Notes: a model not told the origin generated them from the letters alone. Shown: positions 1 to 8,648, counted from the stretch's first letter. The stretch is DNA of 63,915 nt from Candidatus Aminicenantota bacterium (GCA_027067555.1 JAMOVU010000009.1:1-63915); one strand, 5' to 3'. Program-made: numbers and translations.

Positions 1-568
1 CTCTTCTTTCCCTTATTTTTAATCCGTAAAAATCAACTTGCTCACTCCATCCTTCATAAACAGTTCTATTCCTTTCTCCTCTTCTTAATAATAAGCTCTT
101 ATTCTTCAGTGTTTTATTATAATTTAAAAGGTAATTTATGTAAAGATTGTCAATCCCCGCTGCAAAAGAATCAAATAACCTTCTCTTCTCTCTTCTCTCC
201 TTAAAAAAACTAAAAATCCTCTCACTATTTACAAAAATAACAAAAAAAAGATCCAGAATTTCCGAAAATTTTACCCTTTTACCATCTAACAATTTTCTAA
301 CCTTCCCTTTTTCAAATACTGCTTCCATAAGAAAATCACTCCCCTCATAAATCTTAATTACAGCAGAAAAACTTTCTCCCCGCGCCAGATCCCAAATCCT
401 CTTTGTTCTGAAAGACTTTCCAAAATTCAAATAATATATAGCCTCCAACAGCGTGGTCTTTCCTTTCCCATTCCCCCCATATATAATATTTATACCATCT
501 TTAAAATAAAACTTTCTCTCTTTAAAAATCCTAAAATTATTTAGATATACCTCTTTTATTTCCGACAA
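1..568 (-). CDS. recF: DNA replication and repair protein RecF (N-terminal part, cut by window edge)
   Basis: This SMC-like ATPase loads RecA at single-strand gaps with RecO and RecR. About 189 codons are present and the reading frame stays open to the window edge. The N-terminal region has a P-loop GGNGKGKTT at residues 31-39, followed by the RecF hallmark FGKSFRT near residue 50. The start is a TTG three bases after the dnaN stop; no good ribosome binding site is visible, so translation is probably coupled to dnaN. The order dnaA-dnaN-recF is the classical origin-side order, which supports the call. Confidence 0.88.
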   Translation of the reverse strand, partial: MSEIKEVYLNNFRIFKERKFYFKDGINIIYGGNGKGKTTLLEAIYYLNFGKSFRTKRIWDLARGESFSAVIKIYEGSDFLMEAVFEKGKVRKLLDGKRVKFSEILDLFFVIFVNSERIFSFFKERREKRRLFDSFAAGIDNLYINYLLNYNKTLKNKSLLLRRGERNRTVYEGWSEQVDFYGLKIRERR

Positions 569-571
569 AAC

Positions 572-1684
572 TTATTGAAAGGGGATTACCATATATGTAT
601 AATCAAATTTCTGATCTCCCTCTTTAACTCCGTCTTCAGGCTTGAATCTTACTATTGTTTTCTCATCGGAAAACTCCATAATAACCTTTTCACTTTCTAT
701 ATTTTCCAGAAACTCCTTTATAAAAATGGCATTAAAGGAGATAATAATATCATCCCCTTTATACCCTTCCGCTCGAAGTTCCTCTTCTCCTCTTCCACTA
801 TCAACACTATCATAACTAAGTATAATCTTATCCTCTTTTATCACCATGTTCACCTGTTTTATTTTAGAAGATATTATATTTAATATCCTTCTAAGAGCCT
901 TATTCGTTTCCTCTCTATAAAATATAACCTTTTTCTCCCTCTCCATATTCACATAATCATAAAACTCAGGGAATTTTTTTTCTATAACTCTTGAAGTTAA
1001 AATCCTGTTACCATAAACAAAAAAATAATTATTAACTCCTTTAATAACTTCAATCTTCCCCTCATCTTCAAACTTTAGTATTTCATTTAAAGCTTTTCTA
1101 TAAATAAGAAAATCTATTTCTCCAAAATTTTCACCAACCTCTGTCTTTACATAAGCCAATCTATTATAATCAGAAGAGACCGCCTCTATCGTCTTTCCCT
1201 TAAAAATAAAATATCCTCCTCCCATCGCCGTATAATGTTCCTCTGAGATAGCATATTTAATCATTTTTATTAGTTTCTTAAAGATTTTTATATCAATAAT
1301 TACCTTTTCTTCATTTTCCGGAAGAGGAATAGTTGGAAAATTATCAGGGGAAAGACCATAAAGAGTATAAAAACTATTTCCTCCCCTTAATTCAACAACT
1401 GAATCCTCTTTCTCTTCTATCTCAATATATTCTGTTTCCATTTCCTTTATAAGATTATACAGTAAAGAAAAAGCAACTGTAATACTCCCTTCCCTCTCAA
1501 TTTCCGCGTTGATTTCAATCACTATTCCTATTTCCAGATCTGTTCCTGAAATTTCTATCTTTCCACCTTCTTTTGATTTCAGAAGAATATAATTAAGAAT
1601 TGGCATTGTACTTCTCTTTTCAACAATACCATTCATGAGATCAAGCTCTTTTAATAAAAGGGTTCTCTCAATTTTTACCTTCAT
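572..1684 (-). CDS. dnaN: DNA polymerase III beta sliding clamp
   Basis: The beta clamp forms the ring that tethers the replicative polymerase to DNA. The protein is 370 residues, the usual length, with three clamp repeats and a typical N-terminus (MKVKIERTLLL, then STMPILNYILL). An ATG 18 bases further upstream is open, but the chosen ATG follows an AAAGGTGG ribosome binding site and fits the family N-terminus. It lies downstream of dnaA across an AT-rich spacer, and recF follows after three bases, so dnaN and recF are probably one transcript. Confidence 0.95.
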   Translation of the reverse strand: MKVKIERTLLLKELDLMNGIVEKRSTMPILNYILLKSKEGGKIEISGTDLEIGIVIEINAEIEREGSITVAFSLLYNLIKEMETEYIEIEEKEDSVVELRGGNSFYTLYGLSPDNFPTIPLPENEEKVIIDIKIFKKLIKMIKYAISEEHYTAMGGGYFIFKGKTIEAVSSDYNRLAYVKTEVGENFGEIDFLIYRKALNEILKFEDEGKIEVIKGVNNYFFVYGNRILTSRVIEKKFPEFYDYVNMEREKKVIFYREETNKALRRILNIISSKIKQVNMVIKEDKIILSYDSVDSGRGEEELRAEGYKGDDIIISFNAIFIKEFLENIESEKVIMEFSDEKTIVRFKPEDGVKEGDQKFDYTYMVIPFQ

Positions 1685-1834
1685 TTTTCCACCTTTCCTC
1701 ATAATTTATTGTACTATTAATCTTATAATATATTATTTATAAAATCAATATTATAATAACCGTTCAAAAGTTGAAAAATACGAAAAGCATCTTTTCTTCT
1801 ATCTCTTTGAAAAAAAAAAGTGTTGAAATTTTTA
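1685..1834. other. AT-rich dnaA-dnaN spacer, possible DNA unwinding element
   Basis: The 150-base gap between the dnaA stop and the dnaN start is almost entirely A and T, especially around 1715-1765. It must carry any separate dnaN promoter; several TATAAT-like and TTGAAC/TTGATT hexamers occur on the minus strand, too many to choose from. I see no consensus TTATCCACA box in it. Its composition would suit an unwinding element of a replication origin, but this is inference from position only. Confidence 0.3.
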
Positions 1835-3130
1835 CTAAATATCTTTAAATCTCCTAATGTAAGATTCTATCTCTTTTTCAAAAGCACTATCACTTTCCAT
1901 TTTGCTTTGAATCTTATTTATTGAGTGGAGAACAGTTGAATGATGTTTGTTTCCGAACTCTTTTCCTATTTTATTTAGGGGCATATCAATAATTACTTTC
2001 AGGAGATACATAGCTATTTGTCTTGGAAAAGAAACTCTCGGAGAATTGTTTTTTGAGCTTAATTCATTTACTTTTACTCCATATTTTTCAGCTATAAAAT
2101 TCTTTATTCTTTCGGGTGTTACTTCTTCTTTGTTTTCATCAACATAATCTTTTATCTCTTCTCTAACAAGCCCTATTGTTATGGGAATACCTCTTATAGA
2201 GGCAATAGCTCCTATTCTTGAAAGCGCTCCCTCAAGTGTTCTGACATTTCTCTTTATTTTTGATGCTATATATTCAGCTATATCTTTTGTTATAGGGATA
2301 TTTTTTTCTCTTGCTTTTTCCATAAGAATTGCAATCCTGTTTTCAAGATCAGGAGGTTCTATCTGAGCTATTATTCCCCATTCAAAACGGGATCTTAATC
2401 TTTCCTCCAATTTTTTTAAATCTTTTGGTGGGCAATCGCTTGAAATTATTATTTGTTTATTTGCTTCGTAAAGTTCATTAAAAATAAAGAAAAGTTCTTT
2501 TTTAGTAGCTTCCCATGTAGACATAAGTTGTATATCATCAATTATCAAGATATCAGCATTTTTATATTTATTTTTGAATTCCGTATATTTTTTGTTTTGA
2601 AGATGATAAACCATTTCATCCATAAAATCCTTTGAGCTTTTAAACATTACATTTTTACTTTTGTCGTTTTTTAAAATATAGTTTGCTATTGCTGTTAAAA
2701 GGTGTGTTTTTCCGAGGCCGACATCTCCGTAAATATATACAGGGTTATAGTTAGATTCTCCCTTTGCAACGCTATAGGCGACAGCGAATGCAAATTTGCT
2801 TCCCTCCCCCGGAATAAAATTGTCGAAAGTATAATTTTCATTTATATTTGGATATTTGGTTGAAGAAACTTTTTTTCTCTTACCTTTTTTTGCTTCGGGA
2901 TAAATAAATCTTATTTTCAGGTTTGGGTCATAGCTTATGAGCAGGGAGTTAATGAGGTCTATGTATTTTCCTTCTATAAAGGAAAAGAAATTTGAGTCGG
3001 GAACTTTTAGATAGAGCTCATTTTCATCAGTTCCTATGAATTTTATTGGTGAAATCCAGAGATTATATTCTCTTTCATCTTTAATTGTTTTCTTTAGCTC
3101 TTCTTTAATTTTAGTCCATATAGATTCCAT
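1835..3130 (-). CDS. dnaA: Chromosomal replication initiator DnaA
   Basis: DnaA binds DnaA boxes at oriC and opens the duplex as an ATP-bound filament. The protein is 431 residues: an N-terminal DnaB/DnaA-interaction domain (about 1-80), a short linker, an AAA+ domain with Walker A GDVGLGKT (135-142) and Walker B ILIIDD (194-199), and a C-terminal helix-turn-helix with the signature NKHHSTVLHS near residue 394. The start has a GGTGG ribosome binding site seven bases upstream. A strong promoter and a DnaA-box-like palindrome lie directly upstream, suggesting autoregulation. Confidence 0.97.
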   Translation of the reverse strand: MESIWTKIKEELKKTIKDEREYNLWISPIKFIGTDENELYLKVPDSNFFSFIEGKYIDLINSLLISYDPNLKIRFIYPEAKKGKRKKVSSTKYPNINENYTFDNFIPGEGSKFAFAVAYSVAKGESNYNPVYIYGDVGLGKTHLLTAIANYILKNDKSKNVMFKSSKDFMDEMVYHLQNKKYTEFKNKYKNADILIIDDIQLMSTWEATKKELFFIFNELYEANKQIIISSDCPPKDLKKLEERLRSRFEWGIIAQIEPPDLENRIAILMEKAREKNIPITKDIAEYIASKIKRNVRTLEGALSRIGAIASIRGIPITIGLVREEIKDYVDENKEEVTPERIKNFIAEKYGVKVNELSSKNNSPRVSFPRQIAMYLLKVIIDMPLNKIGKEFGNKHHSTVLHSINKIQSKMESDSAFEKEIESYIRRFKDI

Positions 3131-3146
3131 TAGATTTCCACCTTTT

Positions 3147-3164
3147 TTTCCACAATTGTGGAAA
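3147..3164. promoter_or_regulatory. 18-bp palindrome of two DnaA-box-like halves
   Basis: The site TTTCCACAATTGTGGAAA is a perfect 18-bp palindrome. With one flanking T (3146-3154) the left arm reads TTTTCCACA, one base from TTATCCACA and a match to the relaxed box TTWTNCACA. The right arm is its mirror image with a mismatch at the outer base. It sits just downstream of the dnaA -10, across the expected start of transcription, where bound DnaA would repress its own gene. It may also be part of oriC. Confidence 0.55.
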
Positions 3165-3168
3165 TCTT

Positions 3169-3197
3169 ATTTTATATATTGAAAGCTATGTTGTCAA
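3169..3197 (-). promoter_or_regulatory. dnaA promoter
   Basis: On the minus strand the region reads TTGACA (3192-3197), a 17-base spacer, then TAAAAT (3169-3174). That is a perfect -35 and a 5/6 -10 at optimal spacing. The predicted start is near 3162, inside the DnaA-box-like palindrome, with a leader of about 30 bases carrying a GGTGG ribosome binding site. Confidence 0.75.
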
Positions 3198-3261
3198 GGA
3201 GTTATTAGTTTTGATAAAAAAGCATTTATTTGAAAAATATATTTCTTAGTATAAAATTTTT

Positions 3262-3271
3262 TTGCTATAAT
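3262..3271 (+). promoter_or_regulatory. dsbD promoter (extended -10)
   Basis: TTGCTATAAT contains a consensus TATAAT (3266-3271) with an upstream TGC extension. The -35 at 17-base spacing is weak (TTCTTA). It is divergent from the dnaA promoter in the same 171-base gap and gives a leader of about 24 bases that includes an AGGAG site. Confidence 0.55.
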
Positions 3272-3301
3272 AGAACTTCAAAAAGTTTAGGAGATTTAAA
3301 G

Positions 3302-4927
3302 ATGATAAAAAGGATTTTAATGGTACTATTTTTGTCTCTTTTTTCGGTAACCCTTCTGGCTGAAGGTATGAAGACTGTTTCTAAAAAGATTTACAGGGAA
3401 AAAGAGAAGGTTAAGTTCCTTCTTGAGTTCGAAATTCCACCAGGTCTTGATATTTCAGATGTAGATAAAGATCTAAAAGTAAAAGTGAAGGAGAAAGTAT
3501 TTTCAATTGAGAATATCAAAAAGGATAAAGTAGATTTTGGACATATAAAAAATATTGAAATTAAGGGAGACATTCAGATAAATGATAAAGAGGGGTTTAA
3601 TAAAAGGAGCATAACATTTATTATAGATTATGAGCTTTGTGACCCAATAACTAAAGCGTGTATGGTTTCTGAGAAAAAGGAGATAGAGGTCAGGTACGAC
3701 TTTTCCAAGTTGAAGAAGAAGTCATTCAATTTTTTGTCTCTTGTTTTACTGTTTCTTTCGGGAATAGCGACATCTTTTACACCTTGTGTTTTTCCACTTA
3801 TCCCTCTTGTTTTCGGTTTTATAGGTGCGACGGGAAAAAACCCTAAAAGAGCACTTGCCCTTTCTTCAACAATGGTGCTCTCGATGGGAGTTGTTTATTC
3901 TGCTCTTGGTGTTTTTGCCGCTCTTTCCGGGAAAGTGTTCGGTTCATTAACTAAAAGCCCTGGTTTTCTTGTGGGAGCAGGCATGATAATGGTTTTGATG
4001 GGGGTTTCTCTGATGGGATACTTACCATTTAAAACACCCTCTTTTGTTTCAAAGGGAATGAGAACATATAAGGGGAAAGGTTTTCTTTCAGCTATAACGA
4101 TGGGACTTTTCCTTGGAGCTATCGGTGCTCCATGTGTTGGTCCTGTTCTTGTTTCAGTTTTAACATATGTTTCAACAACTCAGAATGCTCTGGTGGGTGC
4201 TCTCATGTTGTTTTCATACTCAATGGGAATAGGATTAATTTTTGTAATTATAGGAACACTTTCTCAAAGCCTTGGAAAGAGTTTTTCTCAGGGAAGATGG
4301 ATGGAGTCTTTAAAGAATTTTTTCTCTCTCTTAATTATAGGAGGGGGTTTTTATTTTATGGGTATGGGACTCAAGACAAACCTCTTAATTTACGTTTTTC
4401 TTCTATTTGTGGGCTTGTGGATAATAAAAGAGTCTTTTAAGGTTGAGGGAAAAGTTGTGAAAGGCAGTCTGATTCTGATTGCAATTCTTACGATTGCTGT
4501 TCCCTCTTACAAATTATATAATGTAATACACCATCACGGAGGCAAAATTTTCGGGGGTAAGGGTGTAGTTGGATGGGAGAGTTCTTACAAAGGGGCTTTA
4601 GAGAAGGCAAGTAAAGAGAAGAAAATTGTTTTTATAGATTTTTACGCTGATTGGTGTGAGAATTGCCATAAGCTTGAGAAGTCGGTGGAGAAGGTCTATC
4701 CGGAGGTGAAGAATAAGGTAGTATTTTTGAGAATAAACATGGAGTCTCAGGATAAGGTAAAAGAGAGTTTAGTTAAGAAATACAATATAGTCGGCCTTCC
4801 GGGAGTTGTTATGGAGTGCCCTGAGGGACAGGAAATAGGCTCGTTTTTTGGATATAAGGATGAGAGTTCTTTAAAAGAGATTATAAGAAAAGCTATAGAA
4901 GATAGTAGTAAAAGGTGTGGAGGTTAA
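3302..4927 (+). CDS. dsbD: Thiol:disulfide interchange protein DsbD
   Basis: DsbD carries electrons from cytoplasmic thioredoxin across the inner membrane to periplasmic thiol proteins. The 541-residue protein has a signal peptide (1-20), an N-terminal alpha domain with a cysteine pair (C113, C120), an eight-helix beta domain with the two redox cysteines in TPCVFP (C162) and GAPCVGP (C278), and a C-terminal thioredoxin-like gamma domain with CENC (C452, C455). An open frame continues 24 codons upstream, but the chosen ATG has an AGGAG site and begins the signal peptide. A thioredoxin gene follows after one base, its natural electron donor. Confidence 0.93.
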   Translation: MIKRILMVLFLSLFSVTLLAEGMKTVSKKIYREKEKVKFLLEFEIPPGLDISDVDKDLKVKVKEKVFSIENIKKDKVDFGHIKNIEIKGDIQINDKEGFNKRSITFIIDYELCDPITKACMVSEKKEIEVRYDFSKLKKKSFNFLSLVLLFLSGIATSFTPCVFPLIPLVFGFIGATGKNPKRALALSSTMVLSMGVVYSALGVFAALSGKVFGSLTKSPGFLVGAGMIMVLMGVSLMGYLPFKTPSFVSKGMRTYKGKGFLSAITMGLFLGAIGAPCVGPVLVSVLTYVSTTQNALVGALMLFSYSMGIGLIFVIIGTLSQSLGKSFSQGRWMESLKNFFSLLIIGGGFYFMGMGLKTNLLIYVFLLFVGLWIIKESFKVEGKVVKGSLILIAILTIAVPSYKLYNVIHHHGGKIFGGKGVVGWESSYKGALEKASKEKKIVFIDFYADWCENCHKLEKSVEKVYPEVKNKVVFLRINMESQDKVKESLVKKYNIVGLPGVVMECPEGQEIGSFFGYKDESSLKEIIRKAIEDSSKRCGG

Positions 4928-4928
4928 A

Positions 4929-5249
4929 ATGAGCAAATATTTAATTAAGGGTGATGAGTTAAAGAAATATCTTGAAGAGGAAGAAGTTGTGCTTGTGGAT
5001 TTTTCAAGCCCTTTTTGCGCTCCCTGTAAAAAAGTCCCACCTATTTTTGAGGAGTTGGAGGGGGATTTTGGAGAGAGAGTGAGCTTCTTAGAGATAAATG
5101 TGGCTGAGGACAATGATCTTGCTCTAAATTATGATGTGTTTTCAGTTCCCACGATCATTGTTTTTAAAAAAGGAGAGGAGAAAGAAAGAATCTCCGGTGT
5201 TCCCAATAGAAAAAAGTTGTCTTCTGTTTTAAATAAGCTTATTTCCTGA
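4929..5249 (+). CDS. trxA: Thioredoxin
   Basis: This small cytoplasmic dithiol protein is 106 residues with one thioredoxin fold. The active site is CAPC (C30, C33) in a SSPFCAPCKK context, against the usual WCGPC; the Trp is replaced by Phe and Gly by Ala. A cis-Pro region (SVPTIIVFKKG) follows. GGAGG overlapping the dsbD stop is its ribosome binding site. Being next to dsbD suggests it is the cytoplasmic donor for that membrane protein. The altered active site may shift its redox potential, which is inference. Confidence 0.88.
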   Translation: MSKYLIKGDELKKYLEEEEVVLVDFSSPFCAPCKKVPPIFEELEGDFGERVSFLEINVAEDNDLALNYDVFSVPTIIVFKKGEEKERISGVPNRKKLSSVLNKLIS

Positions 5250-5260
5250 TATTCTTTTAT

Positions 5261-6445
5261 ATGGATGAGTTTTTAAAGGCAACTCTTCTTATAGTCTTTT
5301 TCATTCTCTTCTCTTTTGCCGCTTCTAAGCTTTTTGTAAGAAGAGAAAAGGAAAGTTTTTTATACTTTTTGGGGGTGACAGGGGAGCCTTTCGTGATTAT
5401 AGGAATTCTTTTCTCTTTTCTGATAAAGAGAATCTTTCCCCCTGGTAAAGCTCTGGAAATCTTTGCTCCCTTCATGATAGTGATAATAGCGTTTGTTGGT
5501 TTCTTGTATGCGAGTAATTTTGTCGTAAAGTATATCAGGGGATTGGAGGTTAAAAACCTGATTTATGTCTTTCTATTTTTTGCTCTCTCCTATTATGGAG
5601 CCTTCTTTATGCTTGATGCAGGACTTAAGGCCTTTTTTGGAGGATGTACAATAGTTGTGGGTGACTTAAAGGTTTTGGCTCTGTCGGTTACTTTATTTTC
5701 TCCTTTTTTCCTTTATATGGAGAAAAAGGAAGGGGATGGAAAGAAAGAGCATTCTCTGACGCTTTTCATCTCATATTTTTCATCCTTTTTTGCGATAATT
5801 TTTTTCGGGTTTCTCTTCTATAGAGAGAGGGTAATAAGGATAGAAACTTTCTCTATAAAGCTCTCCTTTCTGCTTTTTGGTATAATTCTTTTATTATCAG
5901 TAAGTCTTTTCTCCCTTTTGTCTTCGAAATTAAAAAGGGAGGAAGTTATGACTTTAAGTATTGGCATCCTTGCTATAGCGGGAGGAATGGCTGTTTTCAC
6001 CACGACGAGCATTATCACTATTGCTGCGGTTTTGTCCTTTTTGTATGTAAATATGCCTTATAGAATAAAGGAATTTAAACTTATCCCGCACCTTCTTATG
6101 TTTGAAAAACCTGTTTTTATTCTTCTTTTACTTCTTACCCCTATGTTTTTGTTTAAAGTAGAGGGATTTCAGATTTTTAAAATAGGGATACTTCTTGTTT
6201 TTATAAGATTTTTCCTGAGAGCGATTTTTATTCTGTTTTTAAGAGTATTAAAAAGAGATATAAGTTTTGGAGCTCTTCTCCCTTATGGGCCTTTACCTCT
6301 TGCAATCGCTGTTTCATATTTTTTCATTGTGGGAGAGGGTAGCTCAGTTGTGGTGGGGAGCTTGATTATCTCTCAATTGTTAGGGGATTTTTTAAGTTCG
6401 CTTTACTTTTTTTATAGCAGGAAAAGAGGTGCGGTGGAAAAATGA
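5261..6445 (+). CDS. Polytopic membrane protein, degenerate CPA-type antiporter-like
   Basis: The 394-residue protein has about ten to twelve hydrophobic segments. Late segments resemble the second half of CPA antiporters: a stretch ending VNMPYRIKEF recalls the 'agl.lsn.pyr' motif, followed by a 'pifFi.vG'-like helix and a GALLPYGPLPLAIA stretch. I find no acidic pair or Asp in the transport core, so it may be inactive alone. It overlaps the next gene, a fuller antiporter, by four bases, suggesting a two-subunit transporter. No ribosome binding site precedes the ATG; TGATATTCT six bases upstream could be an extended -10 for a leaderless start. Function is not established. Confidence 0.6.
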   Translation: MDEFLKATLLIVFFILFSFAASKLFVRREKESFLYFLGVTGEPFVIIGILFSFLIKRIFPPGKALEIFAPFMIVIIAFVGFLYASNFVVKYIRGLEVKNLIYVFLFFALSYYGAFFMLDAGLKAFFGGCTIVVGDLKVLALSVTLFSPFFLYMEKKEGDGKKEHSLTLFISYFSSFFAIIFFGFLFYRERVIRIETFSIKLSFLLFGIILLLSVSLFSLLSSKLKREEVMTLSIGILAIAGGMAVFTTTSIITIAAVLSFLYVNMPYRIKEFKLIPHLLMFEKPVFILLLLLTPMFLFKVEGFQIFKIGILLVFIRFFLRAIFILFLRVLKRDISFGALLPYGPLPLAIAVSYFFIVGEGSSVVVGSLIISQLLGDFLSSLYFFYSRKRGAVEK

Positions 6446-7749
6446 TAGTTTCAATTTCTCTAATTCTTTTCGCTCTTTTGTTAAGCAGAGTTTCGTTTCA
6501 GAGTATTCTTCCTCCTTCAGGCGAACTCACTTTTTTACTGGGGCTAATTCTTATTGTATCCTTTCTTGTTGGAAAGCTTTCTCTTAAAATAAAAATACCT
6601 ATGATAACCGGATTTTTGCTGACCGGAATCTTTCTGGGTCCATATCTTTTGAACATTATAACAAGAGAGGGGGTGAAGAATTTTGCTCTTATAAATGAAA
6701 TAGCTCTTTCAATAATAGCTCTTTCTGCAGGTGGGGAGTTGGATTTGAGGGAGCTTGCAAAGAAAATAGGATCTCTTTCAACGATTATTTTTTTTCAGGT
6801 TTTTATGGCTTTTATAGGGGTTGGCCTTATCTTTCTTTTATTGTTTAAGTATATTATTCTTCCTCCGATTGTAAAGGAATCAGCTGTAGCTTCTCTTTCA
6901 GTAGCATTTGCCCTTTTAATGGGTACTATAGCAACAGCCAAGTCACCATCAACTACAATTGCTATAATAATGGAAACGGGTGCTGAAGGAAACCTGACAG
7001 ATACTGTTCTTGCAATTACTGTCTTAAAGGATGTTGTTATAATAGTTCTCTTTACACTTTCAATGGCCTTGGCCTCAGAGATAGCTCTTGGAAGGGGAGG
7101 GCTTGATATTTCTCTTTTTTATGAACTTTTCCTTGAGATTATAGTGGCGATTCTTATTGGTCTTTTTATAGGGCTTTTGCTTGCTCTCTATTACAAGTTT
7201 GTAAACAGATACAATCTCCTTTTTCTTATAGCCCTGAGTTTCCTTATTTCAGCCTTTTATTTTCAGTTCCACTTTCACTTTTTGCTAAGTTGTATGTTTG
7301 CGGGGGCTTTCGCAACAAACTTTTTTAAGGAAATCAGGGAAGATTTTCATTCCTCTGTTAAGGAAGCATCATTGCCCATTTTTATTATCTTTTTTACAAT
7401 AACGGGGGCAGACTTGAATCTCTCTATCTTTAAAAAGTATTGGATATTTGCCCTGTTATATGTTTTTATAAGAGCCTTAATGACTTTTTTGGGAACTTAT
7501 ACAGGTGCAGCTCTTAAGAAGGAAAGCAGGGAGGTAAAGCATCTGAGCTGGTTGGGTTTTCTGGGGCAGGCAGGACTAACCATTGGTTTTCTTACGATAA
7601 TAGAAAGACAATTTCCTTCAGGTGGGGGGATCTTAAAGGATATTGCTCTTGGAGGGATTATTTTAAATCAAATCTTTGGGCCAATAGGTTTTAAGTGGGC
7701 TCTTGTAAAAGCAGGTGAGGCAAGGGAGAAGTTGAAGGTCTCCCTTTGA
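6442..7749 (+). CDS. Cation:proton antiporter, CPA2 (Kef-like) family
   Basis: A 435-residue inner-membrane protein with about 12-13 helices and no cytoplasmic TrkA domain. Recognisable CPA2 parts are the early 'GFLLTGIFLGP' motif, the unwound region KSPSTTIAI, the transport-site helix with VLKDVV, and late segments FFTITGADLNL and GFLGQAGLTIG. The residue before the transport Asp is Lys, where other branches have Gln, Asn, Asp or Glu. It most likely exchanges Na+ or K+ for protons. It overlaps the degenerate partner upstream by four bases, so the two are translationally coupled. Confidence 0.82.
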   Translation: MIVSISLILFALLLSRVSFQSILPPSGELTFLLGLILIVSFLVGKLSLKIKIPMITGFLLTGIFLGPYLLNIITREGVKNFALINEIALSIIALSAGGELDLRELAKKIGSLSTIIFFQVFMAFIGVGLIFLLLFKYIILPPIVKESAVASLSVAFALLMGTIATAKSPSTTIAIIMETGAEGNLTDTVLAITVLKDVVIIVLFTLSMALASEIALGRGGLDISLFYELFLEIIVAILIGLFIGLLLALYYKFVNRYNLLFLIALSFLISAFYFQFHFHFLLSCMFAGAFATNFFKEIREDFHSSVKEASLPIFIIFFTITGADLNLSIFKKYWIFALLYVFIRALMTFLGTYTGAALKKESREVKHLSWLGFLGQAGLTIGFLTIIERQFPSGGGILKDIALGGIILNQIFGPIGFKWALVKAGEAREKLKVSL

Positions 7750-7803
7750 AAGCTTTAAAGAAGAGCTCTTTTATGTTATATTTTTATGGTAATAGGAGGA
7801 AAA

Positions 7804-8055
7804 ATGAGCGCTGCAGATAAAATAATAAGTGTTGGGTTTAATAATTATGTAATGGTGGATAAAATAGTGGCTATAACTTCTGTTAACACCATACCTATAA
7901 AAAAAATAATTAAAAAAGCAAAAGAAGAGGAGAAATTAATAGATGCTTCAATGGGAAAAAAGGTAAAAGCGGCAATATTTTTTGTTTCAGGACAGATTGT
8001 TCTCTCTGCTCTTGCTCCCCAGACGATTTATCAAAGGCTTTCAGGAGAAGAATGA
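7804..8055 (+). CDS. remA: RemA/DUF370 family DNA-binding regulator
   Basis: The 83-residue protein matches the RemA family: an N-terminal ISVGFNNYVMVDKIVAI, a middle PIKKIIKKAKEEEKLIDAS, and a C-terminal ILSALAPQTIYQRL, the same pattern as in Bacillus RemA, which activates matrix genes. The chosen ATG follows AGGAGG; an upstream ATG six codons earlier has no such site. It overlaps gmk by four bases; remA beside gmk is a conserved arrangement in many bacteria. Its target here is unknown. Confidence 0.88.
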   Translation: MSAADKIISVGFNNYVMVDKIVAITSVNTIPIKKIIKKAKEEEKLIDASMGKKVKAAIFFVSGQIVLSALAPQTIYQRLSGEE

Positions 8056-8648
8056 GAAAAAATCTTTTTTTTGTACTAACAGGACCTTCTGGAGCTGGTA
8101 AGTCAACTTTGATAAAAGGTATAAAGGAAAAGTTTGATCTTGCATTTTCTGTTTCACATACAACAAGAGCTCCCAGGGAAGGAGAGATAGAGGGAAGGGA
8201 TTATTATTTTGTGGAAGAAAGTGTTTTCGAGAAGATGTTAAAGAGAGGAGAATTTATTGAATGGACGGAAGTTTATGGCAATAAATATGGAACCACGAAG
8301 AAAGAAGTAGAAAGGCTTTTAAGAGGGGAAAAGGATATTGTTCTTGATCTTGATTTGAGAGGTGCTTTAAGAGCAAAGACGGTTTTTAAGGATGCTATTG
8401 TTATCTTTATTGGCACAAAATCTTTCGAGGATTTAAAAGAGCGCTTGAGGAAGAGGGGAGAAAAGGATATTGAGAAAAGAATCTCCCTTGCGAAGGAGGC
8501 TATAGATCTTATAGCAAATTTTGATTATCTTGTCATAAACGGAGAGCTTGAGAGTTCTTTAAGAGAAGTGGAAAGTATTTTTGTTTCTGAGCACCTGAGG
8601 ACAAGAAACATAAATTTGTCGAAATATAAAGAGGATTTTTTCAAATGA
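8052..8648 (+). CDS. gmk: Guanylate kinase
   Basis: Guanylate kinase phosphorylates GMP to GDP with ATP. The 198-residue protein starts with the P-loop GPSGAGKST (11-19), followed by the GMP-binding VSHTTRAPREGE and DYYFV segments. Length is normal. It overlaps remA and coaBC by four bases each, so all are coupled. rpoZ (RNA polymerase omega), often found between gmk and coaBC, is absent here. Confidence 0.95.
   Translation: MRKNLFFVLTGPSGAGKSTLIKGIKEKFDLAFSVSHTTRAPREGEIEGRDYYFVEESVFEKMLKRGEFIEWTEVYGNKYGTTKKEVERLLRGEKDIVLDLDLRGALRAKTVFKDAIVIFIGTKSFEDLKERLRKRGEKDIEKRISLAKEAIDLIANFDYLVINGELESSLREVESIFVSEHLRTRNINLSKYKEDFFK

Noticed and set aside
575-883. Open frame opposite dnaN on the plus strand
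   Set aside because: It lies fully inside dnaN, has no ribosome site, and its composition is that of a reverse complement of a coding strand.
7756-7773. AAGAGCTCTT palindrome after the antiporter gene as a terminator
   Set aside because: It has no loop and the T-run is only four bases, so it is unlikely to form a terminator.
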